From JBGSYN01 sp041750975 (lineage in GTDB: Bacteria > Pseudomonadota > Alphaproteobacteria > Geminicoccales > Geminicoccaceae): a stretch of 14,705 nt of DNA. Under the pieces are notes generated by a model. That model did no database searches and was not told where the DNA came from. It saw nothing but the letters and a program-made list of their open reading frames with translations. The stretch is from the NCBI GenBank assembly GCA_041750975.1, contig JBGSYN010000062.1, forward strand, positions 1 to 14,705. The letters are read 5' to 3'. Positions 1-8,018 of the stretch are shown here, one piece after another (position 1 is the first letter of the stretch; the number at the start of each line of letters is the position of its first letter). A program made the translations under genes and the position numbers.

Positions 1-264
1 ATAGCCGTCAGGCCGTGCATCCAGCGCCTGCTGATAGCCGACCGCGCCGCCGCCGCCCGGCACGTTCTGGACGATCACGGGAACGCCGAGCACCGGTTCG
101 AGATGCCGTGCGAGTATCCGGGTCGTGACATCGGTCGATCCGCCGGGAGAATACATGACGATGATCTTGATCGGTTTTTCGGGAAAGGCCGCAGCCAGCG
201 GCTGGGCAAATGCCAGCGCTACCGCAGCAGTGATGCCGATAACAAAAGTCCGAGCCATTTTCAT
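1..264 (-). CDS. Bug/TctC-family tripartite tricarboxylate transporter substrate-binding protein, C-terminus cut by window edge
   Basis: Only the first 88 codons are present; the reading frame stays open to base 1. The N-terminus MKMARTFVIGITAAVALAFA is a signal peptide with likely cleavage after the LAAA stretch, so the product is periplasmic. The mature start FPEKPIKIIVMYSPGGSTD is the hallmark opening of Bug (TctC) receptors, which capture carboxylates and other small organic anions and normally deliver them to TctAB permeases. The later GVPVIVQNVPGGGGAVGYQ segment also matches the family (conserved N-x-x-G-G-x-x-x-x-G block). ATG at 264 is preceded by an AGGGGA ribosome site about 9 nt away; a second ATG two codons in is an alternative. 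Many Bug receptors are orphans, and no permease gene is visible here. The ligand cannot be predicted. It is divergent from the exported nucleosidase, with a 140-bp shared promoter region. Confidence 0.9.
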   Translation of the reverse strand, partial: MKMARTFVIGITAAVALAFAQPLAAAFPEKPIKIIVMYSPGGSTDVTTRILARHLEPVLGVPVIVQNVPGGGGAVGYQQALDARPDGY

Positions 265-404
265 GCTGTTAGCTTCCCCTGTATCTCTCAATTCATTGCT
301 TCTTGCCCAATCTGCCGAAGATGACCGAGAAGGGCAAGTCGGGCTATGAGCGATTGGCATGGAAACTGCCTCAACGTTAGCAGGACCATAGGAGAGGACC
401 GCCC

Positions 405-1316
405 GTGACCATGATTCGTTCCGCCTGCATTCTGGTGCTGAGTGCCCTGCCACCCGTGGCGCAATCATCGGCCGCCGAACTTCTCGATACGACGCCGCGT
501 ATCGCCGTCATGTCGGCGTACCAGCCCGAATGGGTGACCTTGCGTCAGGACCTGCTCGATGCCGAGACCTATGCGATCAATGGCAGCGTTTTCCTGACCG
601 GCACGCTGGAAGGCAAGCCGGTCGTCCTGTTCCTGAGCGGCGTCGGCATGGTCAATGCGGCGATGACGACGCAGCAGGCGATCGACCGTTTCGAGCTCGA
701 GGCGATCGTCTTTTCGGGCATCGCCGGCGGAGTCGATCCCGATCTCGATATCGGCGATGTCGTCGTCGCCGACCGCTGGGCGCAATATCTCCATTCCGTC
801 TTCGCCCGTGAAACCGCCGATGGTTTCAGTCCGCCGCCCTTCATCGAGACGCCGTTCGCCAATCACGGCTTGATCTTTCCGCAGACCATCAGGGTCACCC
901 AGGACGGCGTTGAAGAGCCGGAGACGAAATTCTGGTTCGATGTCGATGCCGACCTCTTGGCAACCGCCAAGGAAGTCGCACCGGACATCACGCTCGAATC
1001 CTGTGCGGCCGAGGGCGAATGCCTGAGCGAGCCGCCCCAACTCATCATCGGCGGCAGCGGTGTCTCGGGGTCCGTTTTCGTCGATAATGCGGATTTTCGC
1101 CGCTACGTCTTCGACACCTTCGAAGCCAAGGTGTTGGACATGGAAAGTGCAGCCTCGGCCCATGTCGCCTACAATAACGGCATTCCGTTCATCGCCTTCA
1201 GGAGCCTGTCGGATCTCGCCGGCGGCGGTGAAGGCGAGAACGAGATGGGGACCTTCTTCGGCCTCGCCTCCGAGAATTCGGCCAAAGTCGTGAAGGCGTT
1301 GCTGAAAGCTTTATAG
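405..1316 (+). CDS. Exported purine nucleosidase/phosphorylase, 5'-methylthioadenosine/S-adenosylhomocysteine nucleosidase-like
   Basis: A 303-residue PNP/UDP-phosphorylase superfamily protein. Residues 1-24 form a signal peptide (cleavage near SSA-AE), so it should act in the periplasm, unlike the cytoplasmic E. coli MTA/SAH nucleosidase. MTAN landmarks are visible: IAVMSAYQPEW (33-43), where E42 aligns with the general acid/base Glu12 of E. coli MTAN; SGVGMVNAAM (78-87); FSGIAGGVDPDLDIGDVVVA (103-122); DMESAA (245-250), with M246/E247 in the ribose-binding position; and SLSD, with D270 matching catalytic Asp197. A longer-than-usual central section (about 125-215) carries C200 and C206, which could form a periplasmic disulphide. 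The GTG start at 405 is preferred because GGAGAGGA lies 6 nt upstream; ATG at 411 is the alternative. The substrate (MTA, SAH or another purine nucleoside) is inferred from family only. Its stop lies 1 bp from that of the convergent sulfatase. Confidence 0.88.
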   Translation: MTMIRSACILVLSALPPVAQSSAAELLDTTPRIAVMSAYQPEWVTLRQDLLDAETYAINGSVFLTGTLEGKPVVLFLSGVGMVNAAMTTQQAIDRFELEAIVFSGIAGGVDPDLDIGDVVVADRWAQYLHSVFARETADGFSPPPFIETPFANHGLIFPQTIRVTQDGVEEPETKFWFDVDADLLATAKEVAPDITLESCAAEGECLSEPPQLIIGGSGVSGSVFVDNADFRRYVFDTFEAKVLDMESAASAHVAYNNGIPFIAFRSLSDLAGGGEGENEMGTFFGLASENSAKVVKALLKAL

Positions 1317-1317
1317 A

Positions 1318-2814
1318 CTAGACAAACCCCACCGGCTTGTCGGCGGCGAGTTGGGGTGGGACCGGGTAGTGCATACCGCGCTGGCCGTGCAGTGAGCGGT
1401 CGGGCCGTGGCGTGAATGGGCCCGGATCGAAACCGACCATGGCGCCGTCCTTGAACCAGCCCTGATCGATATCGGCGCCGTAGAGTTCCTCGGCGAGCGC
1501 GGTTTTCATGCTCTCGAACGTTTCCTGGTAGTCCCGATGCCCGCTGACTTCGTCGACCTCCATCGGATCGTTGACGAGGTCGAAGAGCTGGAAGCTGTTG
1601 CCCGCGGGATACCAGATCAGCTTGTGCCGGCCGTCATGTAGCATGCGGCTGCCGGGTGCGCTTTCGAGACAGTCGCCGTAGAGCGTGGCGCGGGTTTTCT
1701 CGCCGACCACGCTCATGCCGTCGCAGCTCGGCGGCACCGGAATGTTACAAAGCGACAGCAGGGTGGGCATGACATCCTGCAGCCCCACGAGGCGATCGTC
1801 GACGCGGTCGGTGCCGATGCGCCGGTCGCCGGGCAAGCCGGCCAGGATCATCGGCACATTGGCGGAGCGCTCGTAATAGGTGCGCTTCGCGAACAGCCCG
1901 AAATCGCCCAACATATCGCCGTGATCGGCAACCAGCGTGAAGATGGTGTCGTCCCACACGCCTTCTTCGCGCAGCGTGCCGACGATGATCCGGAGTTGGT
2001 GGTCGATATGGGTGCAAAGCGCATAGAAGGCGCGGCGGATCTCGTCGAGCACCGTGCCCGCATAGCCCGGATAGAAATCGCGCATCAGTTTGAGTGCGTG
2101 CGGCAGACCCTCTGCATCTTCCGACCAGGGTGCCGAAAGCGGCGGCTCGATGTCGAACCGCCGGTAATAATCCATGTAGGTGTCGAGCGGCACCAGCGGC
2201 GGGTGCGGATGCGTGTAGGACAGGCACCAGAAAGCTGGCCGGGTCGGATCGCGGCGCTTGATGACCCGGGCCATCGCCGCCGTGGTCCAGTTGGTGACGT
2301 GGCAATCCTCGGGCAGATGCCAGGTGCGGTGCATGTAATCGTTGTTATTCATGCCGTGCATGTACTGCTTGCCGGCATAGCCCCGGTCGGCGAGGTAGAG
2401 ATCGTGGTCGTCGATGGTGCCGAGATGCGGCCGACCCTCCTCGGCCAGCATCACGTCGTCGAAGCCGATCCGGTCGCGCGGCGGGTAGACATGAAGCTTG
2501 CCCACGGCATAGGCCTGATAGCCGGCATCGCGGAAGGTCTGCGCCACCGTCGGCAGGTTCGGCATGGGGTTGACGGTGCCGAAGACACGGTCGCCATGGG
2601 TCTTCGTGGTAGTCCCGGTCATCAGCGTGCGGCGCGCCGGGATGCAGATCGGGCATTCCGAATAGGCGCGCGTGAACCGCACGCCGTTGCGGGCGATGGC
2701 ATCGATCGTCGGGGTCTGGATTACCGGATGGCCCATGGCGCTAAGGAGCCTGCCCGGCCATTGATCGACGCTGACGAGCAAGACATTGGGCCGGGTCGCG
2801 CTGGTCTCCGCCAT
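1318..2814 (-). CDS. Sulfatase (cysteine-type, alkaline phosphatase superfamily)
   Basis: A 498-residue sulfatase. The activation motif C-x-P-x-R is present as C57-I-P-A-R61 within CPICIPARRTLMTG, so C57 should be converted to formylglycine by a formylglycine-generating enzyme, which is not encoded in the window. Metal-site residues are visible: D17 in VSVDQW, and D297/H298 in VADHGDMLGD. Other active-site candidates are K106 (GKLH), H202 or H204 (SYTHPHPP) and K310. There is no signal peptide, so it probably acts in the cytoplasm on imported sulfate esters. The C-terminus does not look like choline sulfatase BetC as I remember it, and the substrate is unknown; phosphonate/phosphodiester hydrolases of the same superfamily remain possible. 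ATG at 2814 is preceded by GGGGAGG about 10 nt away. It lies 80 bp downstream of the winged-helix-like gene on the same strand and may be cotranscribed with it. Confidence 0.9.
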   Translation of the reverse strand: MAETSATRPNVLLVSVDQWPGRLLSAMGHPVIQTPTIDAIARNGVRFTRAYSECPICIPARRTLMTGTTTKTHGDRVFGTVNPMPNLPTVAQTFRDAGYQAYAVGKLHVYPPRDRIGFDDVMLAEEGRPHLGTIDDHDLYLADRGYAGKQYMHGMNNNDYMHRTWHLPEDCHVTNWTTAAMARVIKRRDPTRPAFWCLSYTHPHPPLVPLDTYMDYYRRFDIEPPLSAPWSEDAEGLPHALKLMRDFYPGYAGTVLDEIRRAFYALCTHIDHQLRIIVGTLREEGVWDDTIFTLVADHGDMLGDFGLFAKRTYYERSANVPMILAGLPGDRRIGTDRVDDRLVGLQDVMPTLLSLCNIPVPPSCDGMSVVGEKTRATLYGDCLESAPGSRMLHDGRHKLIWYPAGNSFQLFDLVNDPMEVDEVSGHRDYQETFESMKTALAEELYGADIDQGWFKDGAMVGFDPGPFTPRPDRSLHGQRGMHYPVPPQLAADKPVGFV

Positions 2815-2894
2815 CGGCTTTCTACCTCCCCTATGGTACTTTCAGTCGCGGCACACAAGTGCGGCAAGTCTGCGGCCAGCGCAAGTCACTCGAT

Positions 2895-3371
2895 CTAGCC
2901 CGAAAGTTCGACGCCGATCAGCTGCCGCAGATAGCCTCGCCCATGTTGCGAGATGCGATAGCGGTTGCGCTGCACCATGAAGACGCGCTTGGCCATCAGC
3001 GATTGCTTCACGCATTGCGAGGGGTTGCCGATCTTGATGCCGTAATCGGCAAGGCGACGATTGGCATCGGCGGTGGCGAACGCATCGTCGGTACTTTCGC
3101 GTTGCACGAAGAATCCTGCGGCCAGCATCCGGTCGACATCGGTGGCTGAGCCCGGCAGGCGCTGGATATACTCCCCGAACGCCCCGAGATCCTGGCTCGG
3201 TGCCGCAGGCGTCTCATTGGCGGCAACGGCAGGAGGCGGCGTCGGGGAGACCTCGAATGCCTCGAATAGGGCGTCGATCCGCGGCTGGTACTGGCTGACG
3301 AACTCTTCGCTGCCTTCGATCTCGAACTCCCGTTGAGCCAGATTGATCCGCAAGCGTGCGCGTTGATCCAA
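2895..3371 (-). CDS. Conserved-looking hypothetical protein with probable winged-helix C-terminal domain
   Basis: I do not recognise a named family. With a TTG start at 3371 the product is 158 residues. This start is chosen because AGGAGG sits 5 nt upstream; the same frame extends 21 codons further upstream but without such a site. Residues 5-40 (RLRINLAQREFEIEGSEEFV, then a helix) look like a beta-hairpin plus helix module. A Pro/Ala-rich linker follows (about 42-59). Residues 62-150 resemble a winged-helix fold: a helical part, the alternation FFVQRESTDDAFATADANRR, the NPSQCV turn, and a terminal RYRISQHGRGYLRQL wing/helix, similar to the 'Y.LT..G...+' ending of many small winged-helix proteins. 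DNA binding is an inference only. It is cytoplasmic, with no membrane segment. It lies between the valS operon (79 bp away) and the sulfatase (80 bp), all on one strand. Confidence 0.75.
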   Translation of the reverse strand: MDQRARLRINLAQREFEIEGSEEFVSQYQPRIDALFEAFEVSPTPPPAVAANETPAAPSQDLGAFGEYIQRLPGSATDVDRMLAAGFFVQRESTDDAFATADANRRLADYGIKIGNPSQCVKQSLMAKRVFMVQRNRYRISQHGRGYLRQLIGVELSG

Positions 3372-3450
3372 TCGATCCTCCTGTGCAGCAATTGCGGCCC
3401 TTCTACCAGAGAGGCAACAATCAACAAGGCTCAATCAGCGGTCAATTGGA

Positions 3451-3891
3451 TCAGCCATGGACGGACAGTCGAGCCAGCGCCTGCCGTATGGGTGGCGGGA
3501 TCGGCGTCGGCTTCTGGTCTTCCTTGGCGACGAAGACATGAACGAAATGACCATCGGCGGAGGCGAAATTTTCGTCATTCCTGAAGATGCCGATCTCGTA
3601 GCGGACGCTGGAGGTGCCGAGATGGGCGACGCGCAGGCCGCCATGGACGATGTCCGGAAAGGCGAGGGATGCATGAAACCTGCAGCCGTTCTCGACGGCA
3701 ATGCCGACGACCCCGTCGCGCCAGGGATCCAGCTCGGCTTCGCGCATCAGGAAGGTGGCGATGACCGTATCGAAATAGCTGTAGTAGATCACGTTGTTGA
3801 CATGGCCATAGAGGTCCATGTCCAACCAGCGCGTGCCGATGGATGTGAAAAAGGCGTAGTCCGTCCGTTTTGAAGGCGGTGACCGTGTCAC
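3451..3891 (-). CDS. Acyl-CoA thioesterase, 4HBT-type hotdog fold
   Basis: A 146-residue single hotdog domain. The motif R21-W-L-D24-M-D26-L-Y-G-H-V-N-N33 is the 4-hydroxybenzoyl-CoA thioesterase signature; D26 aligns with catalytic Asp17 of the Pseudomonas enzyme. The helix after it (YYSYFDTVIATFLM) and the strand RYEIGIFRNDENFASADGHF complete the fold. It should hydrolyse an acyl-CoA in the cytoplasm; chain preference cannot be read from the sequence. The start is a GTG at 3891 that overlaps the TGA of the upstream aminopeptidase as GTGA, with only a weak ribosome site, so translation is probably coupled to the aminopeptidase. No later in-frame ATG would keep the catalytic region. The enzyme is related to the YbgC/FadM type, but it is not next to tol-pal genes here. 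Confidence 0.88.
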   Translation of the reverse strand: MTRSPPSKRTDYAFFTSIGTRWLDMDLYGHVNNVIYYSYFDTVIATFLMREAELDPWRDGVVGIAVENGCRFHASLAFPDIVHGGLRVAHLGTSSVRYEIGIFRNDENFASADGHFVHVFVAKEDQKPTPIPPPIRQALARLSVHG

Positions 3892-5288
3892 CTTCGGGCT
3901 GAGCCGTAGCGGCGCTCGAGCAGGGCGAACAGAGACCGGAGCGCTATCGCCTCGCCGCCGGCGGGCCGCCCCGGCCGGGCCTCGTCATTGAAGCCATAAA
4001 TGTCGAGATGCGCCCAACTCTTGGTCGTGCCGATGAAATTCTTGAGGAAAAGGGCTGCGGTGATGGCGCCGGCAAAGGGCTTGCTGCCCGAATTGTTCAG
4101 ATCGGCGATCGAGCTCTTGATGTAGCGCTTGTAGGAGGCGTGAAGCGGCAGTGCCCAGAGCGGGTCGTGAATTTCGCCGCCGATGCTCATGAGTTCATGG
4201 GCGAGATGGTCGTCATTCGAGAACAACACCGGCAATTCCGGGCCGAGCGCCACGCGCGCGGCTCCGGTCAAGGTGGCGGCATCGATCAAAAGTTCAGGGT
4301 CCTCTTCTGTTGCCAAGTCCAAGGCGTCAGCCAGAACGAGACGCCCCTCGGCGTCGGTATTGCCGATTTCGACGGTCTTGCCGGCACGCGTCTTGATGAC
4401 GTCTCCGGGGCGGAAGGAGGCGCCGCTGACGCTGTTCTCGACGGCCGGGATCAGCAGCCGCAGCCGCAGATTGAGCCCGCTCGACATGACTGCGTGGGCC
4501 AGTGCCGCCATCGCCGCAGCACCGCCCATATCCTTCTTCATCATGGCCATCGCCCGGCTGGGCTTGAGATCGAGCCCGCCCGTGTCGAAACAGACACCCT
4601 TGCCGACCAGCGTCACCTTGGGGGCGTCCGCATTGCCCCAGACGATATCGATGAGGCGCGGTTCTCGCGGACTGCCCATGCCGACCGTATGAATGGCCGG
4701 GAAATTCTCCGCGATCAGGGCCTCGCCGACGATTTCTCGAACCTCGGCGCCATGGCCGCGCGCCATATCGCCGACGGCGGCTGCAAGCTCGGCCGGACCG
4801 AGATCCAACGCCGGCGTGTTGATCAGGTCACGGCCGAGATAGAACGCTTCAGCCAGGGCGCGCGCCCGCTCGGCTCCCGATCCCGAAGCGGTGACCAGCA
4901 CGGGATCCTTGCGATCCTCCGAGCGCTTGTAGCGTTCGAAGACATAGGCACCCATTGCCCAGGCCAGGGCCGCTTCGCCCTGGTCGATGAGCCCTGCTGG
5001 ATCGTCGAGCATCCAGGCCCCTAAGGGCAACGCGCTGCGGGCAGCCGCGATATCCCAGAGTTCGGGCGGATCGCTGGCGACGATCAGCGCTGCTTCGATG
5101 TCGCCACGAGCATTGGGCAGAATTGCCGTCGCCCCGGCCTTGGGCTTGAAGTTTGTGACCTCGAGCCAGCGCCGCGCTTCCGCCGGAAACTCGGCGATCC
5201 GTTCCTTGGCGTTCGCCAGGGCAACAACGATCAGGCGCCGGGAGTCGCCGCTCTCGGTCGAAAAACAGTCGAGGGCCGTTTTGTACAT
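3888..5288 (-). CDS. M17 leucyl aminopeptidase family protein
   Basis: A 466-residue M17 metallopeptidase that removes N-terminal residues from peptides, expected in the cytoplasm and hexameric in this family. Both active-site blocks are intact. In VGKGVCFDTGGLDLKPS, K230 and D235 bind metal and K242 is catalytic. D253 is in MKKDMGGAA. In NTDAEGRLVLADAL, D312 and E314 bind metal and R316 binds bicarbonate. The N-terminal domain (1-170) is the more divergent macrodomain-like part. Length is slightly below E. coli PepA (503 residues), as in other alphaproteobacterial members. ATG at 5288 is chosen because it forms a TGATG overlap with the valS stop and has GAAAGG 8 nt upstream; the frame also has a TTG one codon earlier. 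Downstream it overlaps the thioesterase by GTGA. Housekeeping peptide turnover is the likely role. Confidence 0.93.
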   Translation of the reverse strand: MYKTALDCFSTESGDSRRLIVVALANAKERIAEFPAEARRWLEVTNFKPKAGATAILPNARGDIEAALIVASDPPELWDIAAARSALPLGAWMLDDPAGLIDQGEAALAWAMGAYVFERYKRSEDRKDPVLVTASGSGAERARALAEAFYLGRDLINTPALDLGPAELAAAVGDMARGHGAEVREIVGEALIAENFPAIHTVGMGSPREPRLIDIVWGNADAPKVTLVGKGVCFDTGGLDLKPSRAMAMMKKDMGGAAAMAALAHAVMSSGLNLRLRLLIPAVENSVSGASFRPGDVIKTRAGKTVEIGNTDAEGRLVLADALDLATEEDPELLIDAATLTGAARVALGPELPVLFSNDDHLAHELMSIGGEIHDPLWALPLHASYKRYIKSSIADLNNSGSKPFAGAITAALFLKNFIGTTKSWAHLDIYGFNDEARPGRPAGGEAIALRSLFALLERRYGSARR

Positions 5289-7933
5289 CAAATGAGCCTT
5301 TCAAGGGCTGCTTGCAGGCGGTCCTGCGCCTGGCTGGCCTCCGCCTGCCGTTGCCGCTGGATTTCGACAACGTCCTCCGGCGCCTTTTCGAGGAAATTCG
5401 CGTTGCCGAGTTTCTTGCTGATCTTGTCGATTTCGCTCGCGGTCTTGGAGATTTCCTTTTCCAGCCGTTTGCGCTCGGCATCGAGATCGATGACGCCCTC
5501 GATTGGCAGGACCAACGTCGCCTCATCGACGACGACCTGCAGCGCCCGCTTCGGCATATCGCCCTCGGCCAGCTCGATGTGGCGCAGTCGGGCCAAGGTC
5601 ATGATTACGTCACGGTTGCGTTCGAGGCGGGCAGCACTCTCCGGGCCGGCGCCATGCACTTTAAGATCGAGCATGGCGCTTGCCGGGACCGTTAGTTCGC
5701 TGCGTGCCGCACGAATCCCGCTCACCACGCGAACCAGCCAGTCGAGTTCGTTCTTTGCGGTCTCGTCGATAAGTCCGGCGTCCAGGCTGGGCCAGTCGGC
5801 GGTGATCAGAAGACCGCCCTGCTGCTTTGTGAGATCGGCCCAGAGTTCTTCGCTGATGAAGGGGGCCAGGGGATGAAGCAGGTGCAGGATTTGGCCCAGA
5901 ACCCAGGCCGATGTCCTCCGAGTTTCTTCCTTGGGGGCACCGTCCCCGCCCTGGAGGGTCGGCTTCGCCAGCTCGATGTACCAGTCGCAATAGGTGTTCC
6001 AGACGAAATGATAGAGCCCAAGTGCTGCGTCATTGACCCGGTAGTCCTCGAGTGCGCTCGAGACCAGGGCCGAGACCTCGATCAAACCGCCGGTGATCCA
6101 ACGATTGAGCGGCAATTCCAGCTGGTTCGGCGCGAATGCGGGATCGAGCCGAGCTTCGTTCATTTCCAGGAAACGCGCCGCATTCCAAAGCTTGGTCATG
6201 AAATTGCGGTAGCCCTCGACCCGCTGCGGCGAGAATTTGACGTCCCGGCCGAGTGCGGTGCTGGCGAGGATCGTATAGCGGAGCGCATCGGCTCCGTACC
6301 GATCGATCATCGCCAGAGGATCGACGACGTTGCCCCGCGTCTTGGACATTTTCTGGCCCTGTTCGTCCCGCACCAGGCCATGCATGACGATGTCCTTGAA
6401 CGGAATCTCATGCTTCAGCTGCAGGCCCTGCATCATCATCCGGGCGACCCAGAAAAAGATGATATCGAACCCGGTAACCAGGACGCTGGTCGGATAGAAG
6501 GTCTTGAGCGCATCGGTCTCTTCCGGCCAGCCGAGGGTCGAGAAAGGCCAGAGACCCGATGAGAACCAGGTGTCGAGGACGTCCGGATCGCGGTCGATTG
6601 GTGTGGGTTTGCCATAATGGGCCTCGGCCGCGGCTTGTGCGGCTTCCTCGGATTCCGCGACAAAGATTTCGCCGTCGGGTCCGTACCACGCAGGTATGCG
6701 ATGGCCCCACCAGAGTTGGCGCGAAATGCACCAGGGCTGAATATTGCGCATCCACTGGAAGTAGGTGTTCTCCGCCGATTTCGGCACGAACCGGGTTTGG
6801 CCGCTCTCGATCGCCTCAATCGCGGCTTCGGCCAGGATATCGGCGCGGCAATACCACTGATCGGTGAGGTAGGGCTCGATCGGCGTGTTGGAGCGGTCGC
6901 CATAGGGTACGTTATGGACGATCGACTCCACCTTCAGCAGCAGCCCCTGGGCTTCCATGTCGTTGACGATGCGCTGGCGCGCCTCGAAGCGGTCGAGCCC
7001 GCGATAGGTCTCGGGCACTTCTTCGTTGAGTTGCCCGCGCGTGTCGAAAATATTGATCATGGCGAGGCCATGGCGGCGGCCGACCTCGAAATCGTTGAAA
7101 TCATGGGCCGGGGTGATCTTCACCGCACCCGTGCCTTTTTCCGGATCGGAATAGGTATCGGCGACAATTCTCAGTTTCCGTCCCACGAGAGGTAGTATCG
7201 CCATCTTGCCTTGGAGATGGTGGTAGCGTTCGTCGTCGGGGTGAACGGCGACGGCGGTATCGCCCAGCATGGTTTCAGGCCGGGTGGTGGCGACCGTAAT
7301 CGACGCCCCCGCGACGCCTTCGATCGGATAGCTGAAATGCCAGAGCTTGCCATTGACCTCGGTCGGTACGCTCTCAAGGTCGGAGACCGCCGTCTCCAAC
7401 TGGCAATCCCAATTGACCAGGCGTTTGTCCTTGTAGATCAAGCCCTGCTTATGAAGTTCGACGAAGGCATGGGTCACAGCCCAGTAGAGATCCGGCTCCA
7501 TGGTGAAGCGTAGCCGCGACCAATCGGCGGAATCGCCGAGCCTGCGAAGTTGGCCTAGAATGTTGCCTTCCGACGCCTCTTTCCATTTCCAGCATTCCTC
7601 AAGGAACGCCTCGCGGCCGATCGCCTTGCGGCTGGTGCCTTCGCTCGCGAGCTTGCGCTCGACCATCATCTGCGTCGCGATGCCGGCATGATCCGTGCCG
7701 GGCTGCCACAGCGTCGGCCGGCCGCGCATGCGCTGGAATCGCACGATGAGGTCCTGCAGCGTATGGTCGAGCGCGTGCCCCAGATGGAGACTGCCGGTGA
7801 CGTTGGGCGGCGGCATCATCAGGCAGAACGGCTCACCCCCACGGCTGAAATCCGGCCTGAAGGCGCCGGCTTCTTCCCATGTGGCATACCACTTGGCTTC
7901 GACCTCTTGCGGCCGATAGGTCTTCTCCAGCAT
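5288..7933 (-). CDS. valS: Valyl-tRNA synthetase
   Basis: An 881-residue class I aminoacyl-tRNA synthetase that charges tRNA-Val. The HIGH motif is H50-L-G-H53 inside PPPNVTGSLHLGHALDHT, and the KMSKS motif is K528-M-S-K-T532, followed by RGNVVDP. The CP1 editing domain, which removes misactivated threonine, shows TTRPETMLGDTAVAVHP (216-232). The C-terminal 60 or so residues (LDAERKRLEKEISKTASEID onward) are the valine-specific coiled-coil arm that contacts tRNA. It is shorter than E. coli ValRS (951 residues), within the range of alphaproteobacterial forms. ATG at 7933 has a GGAG 12 nt upstream. It is the first gene of an overlapping set with the aminopeptidase and thioesterase. It is divergent from opgG across 160 bp; I see no T-box or leader-peptide attenuator there. 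Confidence 0.98.
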   Translation of the reverse strand: MLEKTYRPQEVEAKWYATWEEAGAFRPDFSRGGEPFCLMMPPPNVTGSLHLGHALDHTLQDLIVRFQRMRGRPTLWQPGTDHAGIATQMMVERKLASEGTSRKAIGREAFLEECWKWKEASEGNILGQLRRLGDSADWSRLRFTMEPDLYWAVTHAFVELHKQGLIYKDKRLVNWDCQLETAVSDLESVPTEVNGKLWHFSYPIEGVAGASITVATTRPETMLGDTAVAVHPDDERYHHLQGKMAILPLVGRKLRIVADTYSDPEKGTGAVKITPAHDFNDFEVGRRHGLAMINIFDTRGQLNEEVPETYRGLDRFEARQRIVNDMEAQGLLLKVESIVHNVPYGDRSNTPIEPYLTDQWYCRADILAEAAIEAIESGQTRFVPKSAENTYFQWMRNIQPWCISRQLWWGHRIPAWYGPDGEIFVAESEEAAQAAAEAHYGKPTPIDRDPDVLDTWFSSGLWPFSTLGWPEETDALKTFYPTSVLVTGFDIIFFWVARMMMQGLQLKHEIPFKDIVMHGLVRDEQGQKMSKTRGNVVDPLAMIDRYGADALRYTILASTALGRDVKFSPQRVEGYRNFMTKLWNAARFLEMNEARLDPAFAPNQLELPLNRWITGGLIEVSALVSSALEDYRVNDAALGLYHFVWNTYCDWYIELAKPTLQGGDGAPKEETRRTSAWVLGQILHLLHPLAPFISEELWADLTKQQGGLLITADWPSLDAGLIDETAKNELDWLVRVVSGIRAARSELTVPASAMLDLKVHGAGPESAARLERNRDVIMTLARLRHIELAEGDMPKRALQVVVDEATLVLPIEGVIDLDAERKRLEKEISKTASEIDKISKKLGNANFLEKAPEDVVEIQRQRQAEASQAQDRLQAALERLI

Positions 7934-7977
7934 GGCTGGAATAAACTCCGTTTACGAAAGCTGGAAAGTGCGTGAGA

Positions 7978-8006
7978 CTAATAGCCTCGAAGTCCGGGCG
8001 TCATAA
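7978..8006 (-). promoter_or_regulatory. Possible valS promoter
   Basis: On the minus strand TTATGA (8001-8006) and TATTAG (7978-7983) are separated by exactly 17 nt, giving a transcription start near 7971 and a leader of about 38 nt before valS. The -35 box matches the consensus poorly, so this is a weak call made mainly on spacing and position. Confidence 0.28.
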
Positions 8007-8018
8007 GATATTCGGCAT

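Noticed and set aside
302..338. Inverted repeat CTTGCCC ... GGGCAAG in the Bug-nucleosidase spacer
   Set aside because: Seven bases separated by 23 nt are expected by chance at about this rate in a 140-bp spacer; no T-tract or other operator feature.
405..420. GTGACCATGATTCG resembles the lacZ-alpha start, raising the idea of vector contamination
   Set aside because: The match ends after a few codons and the frame continues into a natural signal peptide and nucleosidase.
465..1163. 232-residue open frame antisense to the nucleosidase
   Set aside because: Charged low-complexity translation, fully inside a well-supported gene.
1921..2898. 325-residue open frame antisense to the sulfatase
   Set aside because: Shadow of third-position GC in the sulfatase gene; its His/Arg/Val-rich translation has no recognisable domain and no ribosome site supports it.
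4008..5024. 338-residue open frame antisense to the aminopeptidase
   Set aside because: Same cause; the real M17 active site is on the other strand.
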